A DNA stretch of 64,000 nt. It comes from Epilithonimonas sp. JDS. Lineage in GTDB: Bacteria; Bacteroidota; Bacteroidia; Flavobacteriales; Weeksellaceae. Below the pieces are notes generated by a model. That model ran no database searches and was not told the origin of the DNA. It was given only the letters and a program-made list of their open reading frames with translations. Of the stretch, positions 8,537-17,783 are shown in pieces. Position 1 is the first letter of the stretch. Every line of letters starts with the position of its first letter. The stretch is from NCBI RefSeq assembly GCF_021261315.1, contig NZ_JAJSAX010000002.1:248001-312000 (forward strand). The letters run 5' to 3'. A program made the position numbers and the translations under genes.

Positions 8537-10336
8537 ATGAATCAAAAGTTAAACGAAATATTCGGGAAAGCGGCTTTTGCCATTCGGCAGTTTCCTTTGG
8601 TTTTATTGATGGCTTTAGGTGCTTCGGTTTGCTTGATGTTCATAGCTGATGAAAATTTCCGTACCAGCGAAAAAGTTTTCACGCTGACTAAATTAGCTTT
8701 GATTTTCGCATTGGGAATTTCGTTGATGTTTGGTTTGAAGGTGCTTTCGCAAAGAATCGGGAAACAGATTTTGCTGGAAATTGGCGGAATTCTCTTCCTC
8801 ATCGGATTTTATTTTCTCTTGCCTCAACTCGAAAAAGATTTCACGGAAGTTTACGCTTTTCTGATTGTTCCGACTTTTGTGCTCTCGCATCTTTTTGTTT
8901 CATTTGCAGCATTTGTCAAAAAGAAAACCGAGATGGATTTTTGGCAGTACAACAAGAATCTTTTCATCAATATCGTCCTGACTGCGATTTTCACAGGCGT
9001 CCTGACTGGCGGAGTCGAATTGGCAATTGTCGCGGTTGACAAACTTTTTGATTTTAATTTCAGTGATCGCGTATTTGCAAAGACTTTCTATTTCTTTTCA
9101 ATCGTCGGGAGCAGTTTTATCTTCTCTCTTTTCAATGAAAAAGGTTTGGAATATCTGGAAAAAGAAGGCACTTATCCTGTTATTCTAAAATTTTTCACGC
9201 AATACATTCTGATTCCACTCCTTATTATATACGTTGTTATTCTGTATTTTTACTCAGCGAAAATATTGATTAATTGGGAGTTGCCAAGAGGTTGGGTTTC
9301 CTATCTCGTCCTCGCCTACTCGATTGTTGGGATTTTAGCAATTTTGCTTGTTCATCCTTTGAAAGAAAACTCGGCGAAATCTTGGGTGAAAATGTTCTCG
9401 AAGATTTTTTATTTTACATTAATTCCACTATTAATATTACTTTTCACCGCTATTTTCACGAGGATTTTGGAATATGGTTACACCGAACCGAGATACTTTG
9501 TAGTCTTACTTTCAATTTGGTTGGCGACGGTTGTTTTCTATTTTATCATTAATAAAAATGCGAGCATCAAATTCATTCCGACGAGTTTATTTGCATTTGG
9601 ATTGTTTGCGCTGATTATTCCTTTTCTGAATACATTTTCTGTAGCGAAGAGAAGTCAGGAAAATCAATTGATGGAACTTTTAACTAAAAATAAATTACTT
9701 GACAACAATCAAAAAATCGATTTCAAAAGACGGATTGTTGACAGCACTGCTACGGAAATTGCGAACAAATTTGAATTTTTGGGCAAACGAAAAGAAACTG
9801 AATCTTTATTAAAATTAATTGACGTTAAAAAGCATGAAAATCTAGCCTGGGAAATTAGTCATTCAAAAAATCCATATTCGCTTTATCTTACTGTTAAAGA
9901 TCAATTTTCGAATATTAAAAAAACCGACAGATCCACTTCCGACTACGAAAGATTAGAACTGATTTCCAATCAACAAATCATCAATGTCACCGATTACGAT
10001 TATGTTTTCTACTTCAACAGATACAATCACAGCGACAAAACCATTGGCAACGACACCTTTGAAATCTTCGACAGGATCACAGATGAAGAACCGCAATTCA
10101 AAGTGATTTTAAATTCTGATGAAGAAGCTGATTTTTCAGCATTGATCAAAGATTTAAAAACCAAATACAAAGGGAAAACCGGAAAAGTAAATTTACCTGA
10201 AATGGCAATGGAAGCCGATCTGGAAAAATATCATCTCAAAATGACATTGGGAAATCTGATCATTGAAAAGCACAAAAAAAATCCTTCGCCAACCATAGAT
10301 TTTGAAAATGCTTATCTGTTAATCAGGAAAAAATAG
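8537..10336 (+). CDS. DUF4153 family polytopic membrane protein
   Basis: 599 residues. The first two thirds hold about ten to twelve hydrophobic helices (residues about 15-390). A soluble C-terminal domain of about 200 residues is rich in Lys, Asp and Glu. Overall layout and length match DUF4153 proteins, for which no activity is established. It follows the BlaI-like gene by 30 bases and may be its regulatory target. No catalytic motif is apparent. Confidence 0.75.
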   Translation: MNQKLNEIFGKAAFAIRQFPLVLLMALGASVCLMFIADENFRTSEKVFTLTKLALIFALGISLMFGLKVLSQRIGKQILLEIGGILFLIGFYFLLPQLEKDFTEVYAFLIVPTFVLSHLFVSFAAFVKKKTEMDFWQYNKNLFINIVLTAIFTGVLTGGVELAIVAVDKLFDFNFSDRVFAKTFYFFSIVGSSFIFSLFNEKGLEYLEKEGTYPVILKFFTQYILIPLLIIYVVILYFYSAKILINWELPRGWVSYLVLAYSIVGILAILLVHPLKENSAKSWVKMFSKIFYFTLIPLLILLFTAIFTRILEYGYTEPRYFVVLLSIWLATVVFYFIINKNASIKFIPTSLFAFGLFALIIPFLNTFSVAKRSQENQLMELLTKNKLLDNNQKIDFKRRIVDSTATEIANKFEFLGKRKETESLLKLIDVKKHENLAWEISHSKNPYSLYLTVKDQFSNIKKTDRSTSDYERLELISNQQIINVTDYDYVFYFNRYNHSDKTIGNDTFEIFDRITDEEPQFKVILNSDEEADFSALIKDLKTKYKGKTGKVNLPEMAMEADLEKYHLKMTLGNLIIEKHKKNPSPTIDFENAYLLIRKK

Positions 10337-10403
10337 AATCCTGAAAATATCATTTTTAAATATAAATTGAAATAATATTCCGCACTATTTTAAATTATAG
10401 AGC

Positions 10404-10437
10404 ATAAAAAAAGCGATCTAAAAATAGATCGCTTTCT
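10404..10437. terminator. Terminator of the RRM gene, probably bidirectional
   Basis: Stem AAAGCGATCTA / TAGATCGCTTT with a 4-5 nt loop; the minus-strand side ends in a run of T. It also lies downstream of the converging DUF4153 gene. Confidence 0.8.
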
Positions 10438-10454
10438 TGTTTTGTTAAGGGATA

Positions 10455-10814
10455 TTACCAACGGCCGCCTCCACCGCCTCCACGGTTTTCTCCACCACCG
10501 TAACCACCTCCACGGTTGTTACCACCTCCGTAACCACCACCACGGTTGTTATCGAAAGATCTTCTTGGTTTCTCTTCTCTTGGTCTAGCCTCGGTAACAT
10601 TTAGTATTTTACCGTTAAATTCTTTCTGATTTAAAGCATCTAATGCTTGTTTTCCTTCTTCGTCTCCCATTTCTACGAAACCAAATCCTTTTGATCTCCC
10701 AGTGTCACGGTCAGTAATGATCTTTGCAGAAGTTACTTCTCCAAATTCTTCGAATAATTCTTGCAACTGAAAATCCTTAGTTGCGTAATTGATGTTTGAA
10801 ACAAAAATGTTCAT
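10455..10814 (-). CDS. RRM-domain glycine-rich RNA-binding protein
   Basis: 119 residues. One RRM domain (residues 1-80) with RNP2 IFVSNI and RNP1 KGFGFVEM. An arginine/glycine tail follows, built of repeats of NNRGGGYGGG. The arrangement is that of the small bacterial Rbp proteins, which bind single-stranded RNA and are often cold-induced. The 5' leader is fairly long, about 65-70 bases, if the promoter at 10886 is right; long leaders are typical of cold-shock genes. It is monocistronic and closed by a terminator. Confidence 0.9.
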   Translation of the reverse strand: MNIFVSNINYATKDFQLQELFEEFGEVTSAKIITDRDTGRSKGFGFVEMGDEEGKQALDALNQKEFNGKILNVTEARPREEKPRRSFDNNRGGGYGGGNNRGGGYGGGENRGGGGGGRW

Positions 10815-10885
10815 TTTAAAAAAAATTAAGTTAACTGTTGTTTTATATTATATCAGGAAAAACAACAAAAATGCATTATTGATTT

Positions 10886-10893
10886 CAAATATA
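10886..10893 (-). promoter_or_regulatory. -7 box for the RRM gene
   Basis: TATATTTG on the minus strand matches TAnnTTTG exactly. A TTG lies about 15 bases upstream, slightly closer than usual. Confidence 0.4.
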
Positions 10894-10967
10894 ATTTGGT
10901 GCAATTTACAATTATTTTCGAATAATTAGAAACTTTCAGATTTTTTTTGAAAAGAATTTAAAATTAA

Positions 10968-11828
10968 TTAATCTACCTCTTTTCCGCAGCTTGCTTCTAG
11001 GATTTTGAACCAGTCTATTGCTTCTAAATCAATCATTAAAGCTGATTTTAATCGTCTCAACGTTTCAATTTTTGAAGTTCCGATAACGGGAATTATTCTT
11101 GATGGATGTTTCAGGATAAAGGCTAATAAGATTTGATTTTCATCTGCATTATATTTTCCGCAGAGTTCTTTTAAAACATTAGAGATCACAATATTTTGAT
11201 CCGTTTTTTCCGAGAAATAATTTCCCATTACAGACCACGCCATTGGTCTCATATTTTTCATCATCAGTTGATCCAAAGTCCCGTCATAAAATGAACAGGT
11301 TTGATTGACAGAAACTTCAATTTGATTTGTGGCTAATGGAAAATGTTGATTCAGTAATTCAAACTGCGAAACTGAAAAATTACTGACCCCGAATTCCTTT
11401 ACTTTTCCTTGGGATTTTAAAGTTTCAAAAACTTTGGCAATTTCTTCCGGATTCAATAATGGTGAAGGACGATGCAAAAGTAGAAGATCCAGATAATCCG
11501 TTTTTAAATTACTAAGACTTTCATTAACACAATTAAAAATATAATCTGAGCTGTAGTTGTAATATTTGAGCGCTGATGGTTTTTTCTCAGAATTCATCAC
11601 GATGCCGCATTTGGAAATCAATTGGATTTTTTCCCTGTCCAAATTCATTTCTTTCCATGCATTTCCAAACAGTTCTTCTGTGGTATGGCCGCCGTAAATA
11701 TCTGCGTGGTCAAAAGTCGTAATTTCTTCTTCCAGACAAACTTCTATCAATTCCTGAACTTTTCTTTCGGAATGATTGGCACCCCAAATGCCCCAACGCA
11801 TTGTTCCCGCTATTAATTCTGAATACAT
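10968..11828 (-). CDS. Aldo/keto reductase
   Basis: 286-residue NADPH-dependent oxidoreductase with the (beta/alpha)8 aldo/keto reductase fold. The catalytic tetrad can be placed: Asp and Tyr in FDHADIYG (about 39-45), Lys in LISKCGI (about 73) and His in LLLLHRPSP (about 118). The C-terminal cofactor segment IIPVIGTSKIETLRR is also present. The overall pattern resembles E. coli YdhF-type reductases. Substrate unknown. It is a single gene that diverges from the secreted beta-helix protein. Confidence 0.9.
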   Translation of the reverse strand: MYSELIAGTMRWGIWGANHSERKVQELIEVCLEEEITTFDHADIYGGHTTEELFGNAWKEMNLDREKIQLISKCGIVMNSEKKPSALKYYNYSSDYIFNCVNESLSNLKTDYLDLLLLHRPSPLLNPEEIAKVFETLKSQGKVKEFGVSNFSVSQFELLNQHFPLATNQIEVSVNQTCSFYDGTLDQLMMKNMRPMAWSVMGNYFSEKTDQNIVISNVLKELCGKYNADENQILLAFILKHPSRIIPVIGTSKIETLRRLKSALMIDLEAIDWFKILEASCGKEVD

Positions 11829-11906
11829 ATTAGCAATTTTTTACAAATATATTATGTTAAACAGAAAATTCATTAATAAATTTGATATTCGAAAAATAAT
11901 CGACTT

Positions 11907-13358
11907 ATGAAAAAAATCACTCTTTTGTTTGTAATGAGCTGCGCATTTTTGCAGGCTCAGTTTACAACACCTAACAATGGCACCAGTTACACCTTAACCA
12001 GTTTATCTGCCGCTGCACCAACGGTTTTGGTCAAGAGCGGAACAGATTACACACTGACTGCAGACCTCACGCTTGCTGCTACAGACAAACTTCTGATCGA
12101 CGAAAACACCACTTTGAAAGTGAATTCCGGTGTTGCGATTTTTGTTTACGGCGAATATAAAACGACTGCATCCAACTTTACAATCACTGCAAGCACCATC
12201 GGAAGTCCGTACCGAGGCATCCGTTTTGAAGAAGGGTCTGTAGCGGAAATGAAAAACACCCGAATCGAATATGGCGGAGGAGTGCGCGTACTAACTGCAA
12301 ATCCGTTTTTGATGGACAACTGTATTCTTTATAAAAATAACAATTCAGGAACCACGAATGTTGCGAGCAGTGCGGCATTAGCATTGTTTCAGGGAAAAGG
12401 ACACGTGGTGAAAAACTCTCAGTTTCTTGAGAATTCCAGAGCGGGAATCAATTCCGGCGCATCCGGTTCTGTTTCCATTGATATCATTAATAATTATTTC
12501 TACGGCAATACGACAGATGCGAACGGCAATTACCCACAAATCAATATGGGACCAGGCGGTGTAGATTCTACGAGAGTCATAAACAATACCATTATCGGCA
12601 ACAGGCTGAATATCAAAGCTGGAGGCGTTTCGGTTTCCGGTTTGCTTGGCGGTACTAACAGATTCCGTATAGAGGGCAACACAATCAGAGACAACCGTTA
12701 TGGAATCACACATCAGGGTGCAGGAAGTACAGGAATTATCCGAAATAATATCATCGAAAATAACAACAGCGAAAATCTGCCCAACCTTGGCGGAAGCGGA
12801 ATTTCTCTTACAGCAACTTCTAAAGTAACAGTAAGAAACAATCAAATCCGCGGAAATCTTTGGGGAATTACAATTTTGAGCAATGCTGTGCTTGATTTGG
12901 GAACTGCAACGGATGAAGGGAATAATATTTTCAAAAACAACGTAAACGCAGGAAACACAGTCGCGTTTTTCAACAACACACCAAATGCTGTAAGTGCAAT
13001 CGGAAACTGCTGGAGAGAAGGCGAACTTTCCGATGACGCAATGGTAGCCGCTGTGATCGGAAGTCAGACTGCAAATACGGTGACCTACAAGCCTTATAAA
13101 TGTGCCCAAAGCCTGGCTGTTTCTGATTTTTCGAAATCCAAAATCAGCATTTATCCAAACCCGAGCAAAAACCATTTCTATCTTGAAACTGAAAATGCAG
13201 GAAATATTGTGATTCAGGATCTTAGCGGGAAAGTGGTTCATTCTGCAATCGTTATTAAAGGAAAGAATGAAATCACTACCAATCTTCAATCTGGCGTTTA
13301 CATCATCACCCAACAATCAGAAGGTAAGAAATTAAATACCAAATTGATTATCAAATAA
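11907..13358 (+). CDS. Secreted right-handed beta-helix protein with type IX sorting domain
   Basis: 483 residues. Signal peptide 1-18 (ending FLQAQ), then a parallel beta-helix region of NNxI/NNTI rungs (residues about 80-370; for example RIEGNTIRDNRYGI, IIRNNIIENNNSE). The C-terminal type A sorting domain is about 70 residues (SKSKISIYPNPSKNHF ... LQSGVYIITQ, KLIIK end). Such sorting domains direct export through the type IX system and attachment or release at the surface. Beta-helix proteins often bind or cleave polysaccharides, but no catalytic residues are identifiable. Terminator directly downstream. Confidence 0.85.
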   Translation: MKKITLLFVMSCAFLQAQFTTPNNGTSYTLTSLSAAAPTVLVKSGTDYTLTADLTLAATDKLLIDENTTLKVNSGVAIFVYGEYKTTASNFTITASTIGSPYRGIRFEEGSVAEMKNTRIEYGGGVRVLTANPFLMDNCILYKNNNSGTTNVASSAALALFQGKGHVVKNSQFLENSRAGINSGASGSVSIDIINNYFYGNTTDANGNYPQINMGPGGVDSTRVINNTIIGNRLNIKAGGVSVSGLLGGTNRFRIEGNTIRDNRYGITHQGAGSTGIIRNNIIENNNSENLPNLGGSGISLTATSKVTVRNNQIRGNLWGITILSNAVLDLGTATDEGNNIFKNNVNAGNTVAFFNNTPNAVSAIGNCWREGELSDDAMVAAVIGSQTANTVTYKPYKCAQSLAVSDFSKSKISIYPNPSKNHFYLETENAGNIVIQDLSGKVVHSAIVIKGKNEITTNLQSGVYIITQQSEGKKLNTKLIIK

Positions 13359-13378
13359 TTAATTAGATTAAATTTTCT

Positions 13379-13408
13379 AAAAGCATCACAAATCTGTGGT
13401 GCTTTTTT
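13379..13408 (+). terminator. Terminator of the beta-helix gene
   Basis: AAAAGCATCACA / TGTGGTGCTTTTTT hairpin with a short loop and T run. Confidence 0.8.
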
Positions 13409-13436
13409 CGTATGCAGATTTTGACTAAATTTGAAT

Positions 13437-13967
13437 ATGAAAATCTCTGTCAAAAATATGGTTTGCAACCGCTGCATTTCTGCCGTTCAGGCTATTTTTG
13501 ATGAACTCAAAATTGAAATTTCAAACATCGATCTTGGTGAAGTTGAAACTAAAGGACAGGTTTCCGGAAATAATTTGGCATCACTCAATTCCAAATTAAA
13601 ATCGACAGGATTTGAAATTCTTGAAGATTCCTCCAAAAAGCAAATTGAGAAAATCAAAAACCTCATCATCCAAAAGATTTCTGAGGAAGACATTGCAGAA
13701 AATTTTATTCTGTCTGAGTTTATAATTTCGGGATTACATAAAGATTACAGCGCAATTTCCAAACTATTTTCACTGAACGAGAATGTAACTTTGGAACAGT
13801 ATTTCATCCTTCAGAAAATTGAGAAAGTAAAAGAATTGCTGCTTTACAAAGAGTTTAATCTCACCGAAATTTCACTTAAACTTGGTTACAAAAGCGTGCA
13901 GCATTTATCAAATCAGTTTAAGAAAATCACAGGCTTCTCTCCTACTCAGTTTTTGAATTCTAAGTAA
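13437..13967 (+). CDS. AraC-type regulator with N-terminal HMA-like metal-binding domain
   Basis: 176 residues from the ATG at 13437 (the upstream TTG at 13431 adds only two residues). Residues 1-65 look like a heavy-metal-associated domain, with the metal site MVCNRC and a beta-alpha-beta pattern. Residues about 100-176 are a single AraC/XylS DNA-binding domain (second half: LTEISLKLGYKSVQHLSNQF, TGFSPTQF). The fusion suggests a metal-sensing, possibly copper-sensing, transcription factor. No metal gene is adjacent; the nearest candidate is the copper-type ATPase about 8 kb downstream. The domains are clear; the sensed ligand is inferred. Confidence 0.8.
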   Translation: MKISVKNMVCNRCISAVQAIFDELKIEISNIDLGEVETKGQVSGNNLASLNSKLKSTGFEILEDSSKKQIEKIKNLIIQKISEEDIAENFILSEFIISGLHKDYSAISKLFSLNENVTLEQYFILQKIEKVKELLLYKEFNLTEISLKLGYKSVQHLSNQFKKITGFSPTQFLNSK

Positions 13968-14018
13968 AAGCGGATTGCTTTGGATAAGGTGTAATTACTG
14001 GTAAAATTTAGAATTAAG

Positions 14019-14561
14019 ATGCAACCGAACCTCAAAATACTTCGCGAACAGAAAAACCTGACACAATCCGAACTGGCGGAAAAGTCCGGGCTTTCTCTGC
14101 GCACGATCCAAAGAATTGAGGCTGGAAATATTCCGAAAGGTTTTACGCTGAAAGCCATTACGAATGCGCTGGAAATTGAACCTGAAAAACTGCTTGCAGC
14201 TGACGAACAAAACCCTACCATTGACAGAGCAAAACTGATCAACCTTTCCGCACTGTCCGGATTGATTATTCCCTTTGGCAGCATCATTTTTCCGTTAATT
14301 TTAACTTATAAAACCAAAGATTCTACGAACAAAGAATTGGGGAAAAGCATCGTCAGTGTTCATATTATTTTAACCGTGATTCTTTCCGTTTTAATGATCA
14401 TTTCGCCATTTCTTCAAAAAGCTGTTTCAATCAAATTTCCGCTTTTCATAGTGCCGTTGATCCTCTTTCTTTCATTAAAACTATTTATTATTATCAAAAA
14501 TGGCATCAGCCTGAACCAAAACAACGAACTCAGCATCAAACTGAAAACCAACTTCTTATAA
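14019..14561 (+). CDS. XRE-family regulator with C-terminal membrane domain
   Basis: 180 residues. N-terminal helix-turn-helix (5-60: LREQKNLTQSELAEKSGLS, LRTIQRIEAGNI), then a domain with three hydrophobic helices (about 72-165) similar in layout to DUF4870 membrane domains. A membrane-tethered repressor or sensor is the simplest reading. The gene begins 51 bases after the HMA-AraC gene and 53 bases upstream of the next open frame, so the three could be transcribed together. No ligand can be inferred. Confidence 0.8.
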   Translation: MQPNLKILREQKNLTQSELAEKSGLSLRTIQRIEAGNIPKGFTLKAITNALEIEPEKLLAADEQNPTIDRAKLINLSALSGLIIPFGSIIFPLILTYKTKDSTNKELGKSIVSVHIILTVILSVLMIISPFLQKAVSIKFPLFIVPLILFLSLKLFIIIKNGISLNQNNELSIKLKTNFL

Positions 14562-14650
14562 TACAAGTCATAAAACTGACGTAAAATTGTCATATCAAAT
14601 TTGATAAGAATAAGATGTCAAAATCCGAATCTTGCAGAAAAAATTTGACA

Positions 14651-15562
14651 ATGAAACTTTTTAAAAAAATCGCCTTCGGAATTCTCACCGTTTTGATCCT
14701 GATGTTGGCTGGCGGCTACATTTATTTTGACCGGAAGTTTACGCCTGAAAAGAATTATTTAACAGTTAAAAACGAAAGCGGCAATATTCCCATTAACTGG
14801 CTTGGCAAAGAGAAAAATGTTTTGCTTCTCCCAATTCATTTTTCGGGAAATCCGGAAACTTATTATCTGCAATTTGATACAGGTTCGCCTTACACCGTTT
14901 TTTATTCAAATTCCATCAAAAATATTAACGAAATCAAGACGAATAATGACCGTGCAAAAACTTCATTCTTCGTTGGAAAAACTCAAATCTCTTCTTCGAA
15001 TTTTAAAATATTTAATATTGAAAAAGACGGCCAGTCAGATTCTCTAAAAATCATTGGAACAATTGGCGCAGATATTCTGGAAGACAGAAAAACCGTGATT
15101 AATTTTAAGGAAAGTTATGTTACTCTAAATCTAAAAAACGTTCCTAAAAATTTCAAAAACAACCTCGTCGATTTTAAATTCAAAAAGAGAAAAATCATTA
15201 TTCCCGGAGTTTTGAAAGGTGAAGAACGGAAATTCCTGTACGATTCCGGAACCAGCGCTTACGAATTTCTGACTTACAAAGAAGAATGGCAAAATCTGAA
15301 ATCAAAAAGTTCCAAAGTGAAAATCGAAAAATCCAGAAGCTGGAACAATATTTTGACCACTTACACCGCGAACTGCCATCAAAATATCAGATTCAAAAAC
15401 CAGGAAATTCCTGTGGAGGAAATCACCTATGTAGAAGGTTTTTCCAATGCACAGTTTTCACTGATGAAATTCTCGGGAATGACGGGAATGCTTGGAAACA
15501 AGATCTTTTTGAAGAACAGTATTTTCATCGATTGTAAAGATTTTAAAATCGGAATTGATTAA
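14651..15562 (+). CDS. Retropepsin-like aspartyl protease-fold protein, membrane-anchored
   Basis: 303 residues from ATG 14651; an ATG at 14615 would add a polar 12-residue stretch before the signal anchor (KLFKKIAFGILTVLILMLAG), so the later start is preferred. Two pepsin-type motifs are visible, FDTGSPYTVF (about residue 80) and YDSGTSAYEF (about 200). This suggests an aspartyl-protease fold with both Asp lobes in one chain. The chain is probably periplasmic. I cannot name a substrate, and some proteins of this fold lack activity. Confidence 0.65.
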   Translation: MKLFKKIAFGILTVLILMLAGGYIYFDRKFTPEKNYLTVKNESGNIPINWLGKEKNVLLLPIHFSGNPETYYLQFDTGSPYTVFYSNSIKNINEIKTNNDRAKTSFFVGKTQISSSNFKIFNIEKDGQSDSLKIIGTIGADILEDRKTVINFKESYVTLNLKNVPKNFKNNLVDFKFKKRKIIIPGVLKGEERKFLYDSGTSAYEFLTYKEEWQNLKSKSSKVKIEKSRSWNNILTTYTANCHQNIRFKNQEIPVEEITYVEGFSNAQFSLMKFSGMTGMLGNKIFLKNSIFIDCKDFKIGID

Positions 15563-15574
15563 AAATGATTTGAA

Positions 15575-15608
15575 ATTGTTTAGAATTCTTAGTCAATGCT
15601 TAATTTTG
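15575..15608 (+). promoter_or_regulatory. Putative promoter of the hypothetical membrane gene
   Basis: ATTG at 15575-15578 and TAATTTTG at 15601-15608, 22 bases apart, fit the phylum's -33/-7 pattern loosely. The start codon follows at 15643. Confidence 0.4.
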
Positions 15609-15642
15609 GATATTATAAAACAAATAATCATTCAAAAATTAA

Positions 15643-16737
15643 ATGGAAAAAGAATTCAGATCATTTGAAAAATCAATAAAAAAGAAACACAGCTTCAGCT
15701 TTACACCAAAATATAAAGAGGACTTTAGAACGCAAGTTAGCGAAAAAGCTTTTATCTCAATAGCTAACGACGTTTTTGAAAAACTTGACTGGGAAATTGG
15801 TTACATAAATGCAAATACAATTCAAGCTAAAAGAAAGGAAAGTTCATTAGGATTTTCTCAATTTACGGAAGGCATCAGTGTTAACTTTGAGTATGGGAAA
15901 ATCACTGTTAAAAGTGAATCTTTAGGGAATGAAATGTGGGATAACGGGAGAAATTCTAAAAGAGTAAAATTATTTATTTTTGTTTTTAAAGAAATTGAAA
16001 AAAGTTACGATAGAAACGCACTTAAAGAACTCGAGAAAGAAATAGAAAAACAACAAAATTGGGATAATTATGAAATTCCAAAAAATTTACCCAAAGAAAA
16101 GAAGTCAAAAATCCCTAAATTTTCAATTGTAATAATTGGCTCCGCTGTAATTGCAATAATATTAGGCTATTTACTCGCAACAGTTTCGGTAAACGGAAAA
16201 TATATTATTGGACTTTTCGAAGTTTTAATTGCAATAGCAATAACTTTTTCCTATAAATATCTAATCAAACTTTCAAATTTTGTTGATTTTAATAAATTGC
16301 TCTATGTTCTAGCTGGGACAATTTTATCAACATATATCTTAAATCAGTATCTTCAATATGAACTGATTTTACGAGAAAATAATTATGAAAGAATTGGCTT
16401 TTTTAATTTCATTATTATGAGACTTCAAGCCGGACTAAAAATTAAAGACTTAGACACTGCTTGGATTGGTTTAATTATAAGTTGGATAATTCAGATTGGT
16501 CTGACTTATCTTATCTCTTATGTGAGATTAGCATCCATTGTTACAAGATATAAAATTGAAAGAATTCCAGCAGAAGTAATAGATTTTGCTTTTTATAATG
16601 CTGTCAAGAATAAAACAGAGGAAGAAATAAGAAATCTATTGTCTGCGAAAGGATGGAAAAACAAACAAAATCAAGACGAAATTTTTGAAGCAATTGGAGC
16701 AATACAAGATGCAAATGAATTAAGTAAAATAAGTTAA
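15643..16737 (+). CDS. Hypothetical membrane protein, AT-rich orphan
   Basis: 364 residues, not recognised. Residues 1-160 are soluble and charged. About 163-310 contain five hydrophobic helices. The tail (about 325-364, TEEEIRNLLSAKGWKNKQN) looks like a short helical domain. Codon use is strongly A/T-biased compared with the genes on both sides (TTA, ATA, AAA). It has its own putative promoter and no close neighbours in the same direction until the EamA transporter 75 bases on. Probably an acquired accessory gene; no function can be given. Confidence 0.7.
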   Translation: MEKEFRSFEKSIKKKHSFSFTPKYKEDFRTQVSEKAFISIANDVFEKLDWEIGYINANTIQAKRKESSLGFSQFTEGISVNFEYGKITVKSESLGNEMWDNGRNSKRVKLFIFVFKEIEKSYDRNALKELEKEIEKQQNWDNYEIPKNLPKEKKSKIPKFSIVIIGSAVIAIILGYLLATVSVNGKYIIGLFEVLIAIAITFSYKYLIKLSNFVDFNKLLYVLAGTILSTYILNQYLQYELILRENNYERIGFFNFIIMRLQAGLKIKDLDTAWIGLIISWIIQIGLTYLISYVRLASIVTRYKIERIPAEVIDFAFYNAVKNKTEEEIRNLLSAKGWKNKQNQDEIFEAIGAIQDANELSKIS

Positions 16738-16811
16738 AAAGCACTTTTTAAGCAGGCAAGATTCAACAAAAGTTCTCTACTTTTGCAAATGATTCCAAAA
16801 GAAACAACCAT

Positions 16812-17702
16812 TTGAACAATCTTAAATATTATCTCGCTGCCATCACTGCATTCACACTTTGGGGCACCTTCAGTCTCGTTTTAAAACCACTTCATTCTTT
16901 TGCATCGTCGGATATTCTTTTTTATCGCGTGTTCAGTTGTGCAATAATAATGACGGTGGTTTCTCTTCTTTTTAAAAGAAAAACACTGACGGAAAACCTC
17001 AGCTATTTCAAATCCATATCCAAAAAAAGCAAAAGAGATCTGATAGTTTTGAATATTGGCAGCAGCATTTTACTTACGGCAAACTGGTTTTCATTTATTT
17101 ATGTAATGAACCACGTGAGCGTGCGGGCGACTTCGGTAGCATATTTGGTCTGTCCGATTATCACGACAATCCTCGCTTATTTCTTGCTGAAAGATAAACT
17201 TTCGAAACTCCAGTGGCTGTCGGTTTTCCTAAGTCTTGCAGGATGTATTTTGCTGTCGTATGCCAATATGATTGATATGTTTTACAGCAGTCTCATTGGG
17301 TTTACGTACGCCGCTTATCTTGTGAGTCAGAATAAGAACAAGCAGTTTGATAAGTTTTTGATTCTTAATTTTCACATTCTTCTGTCAGCTTTGATTTTGC
17401 TGCCATTTTTCCCGGCCTATTCCGGAAGTTTCATTACCGATTTTAAGTTTTACGTTTACATTGAGATTATTGCCGTGATGTACACGATAGTCCCATTATT
17501 ACTGAATCTTTTTGCACTTTCTGGCATCAGTTCCTCAAAGGTTGGGATGATTCTGAACATCAATCCTATTATTGCGTTTGCTTTGTCCGGCATAGTTTAC
17601 CACGAACCTTTGGGCGCATTGCAGATTTTCGCTTACGCTTTGATATTTTTAGCTGTGATTGTTTTTAATGGCAAAGAGATTATTTCGTTCAGGAAAACTT
17701 GA
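16812..17702 (+). CDS. EamA/DMT-superfamily transporter
   Basis: 296 residues with ten predicted helices in two repeats, the usual EamA layout (first repeat begins YYLAAITAFTLWGTFSLVLK; a conserved DKLSKLQWLSVFLSLAGCIL stretch closes it). Relatives export amino acids or other small metabolites, or are chloramphenicol-sensitivity RarD-like proteins. No in-frame ATG exists between the last upstream stop and residue 38, so TTG at 16812 is taken as start. Single gene. Confidence 0.8.
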   Translation: MNNLKYYLAAITAFTLWGTFSLVLKPLHSFASSDILFYRVFSCAIIMTVVSLLFKRKTLTENLSYFKSISKKSKRDLIVLNIGSSILLTANWFSFIYVMNHVSVRATSVAYLVCPIITTILAYFLLKDKLSKLQWLSVFLSLAGCILLSYANMIDMFYSSLIGFTYAAYLVSQNKNKQFDKFLILNFHILLSALILLPFFPAYSGSFITDFKFYVYIEIIAVMYTIVPLLLNLFALSGISSSKVGMILNINPIIAFALSGIVYHEPLGALQIFAYALIFLAVIVFNGKEIISFRKT

Positions 17703-17783
17703 AAAAACTTTGGTTACAGGATATTTTTTTAACAAACAAATTTTAATATTTTTAAATTTGCCACATTAAAAAACTATCAAACG

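Noticed and set aside
12378-13316. 312-residue open frame antisense to the beta-helix gene
   Set aside because: The sense strand has a signal peptide, beta-helix rungs and a sorting domain. The antisense protein is cysteine-rich without motifs and is a by-product of codon bias.
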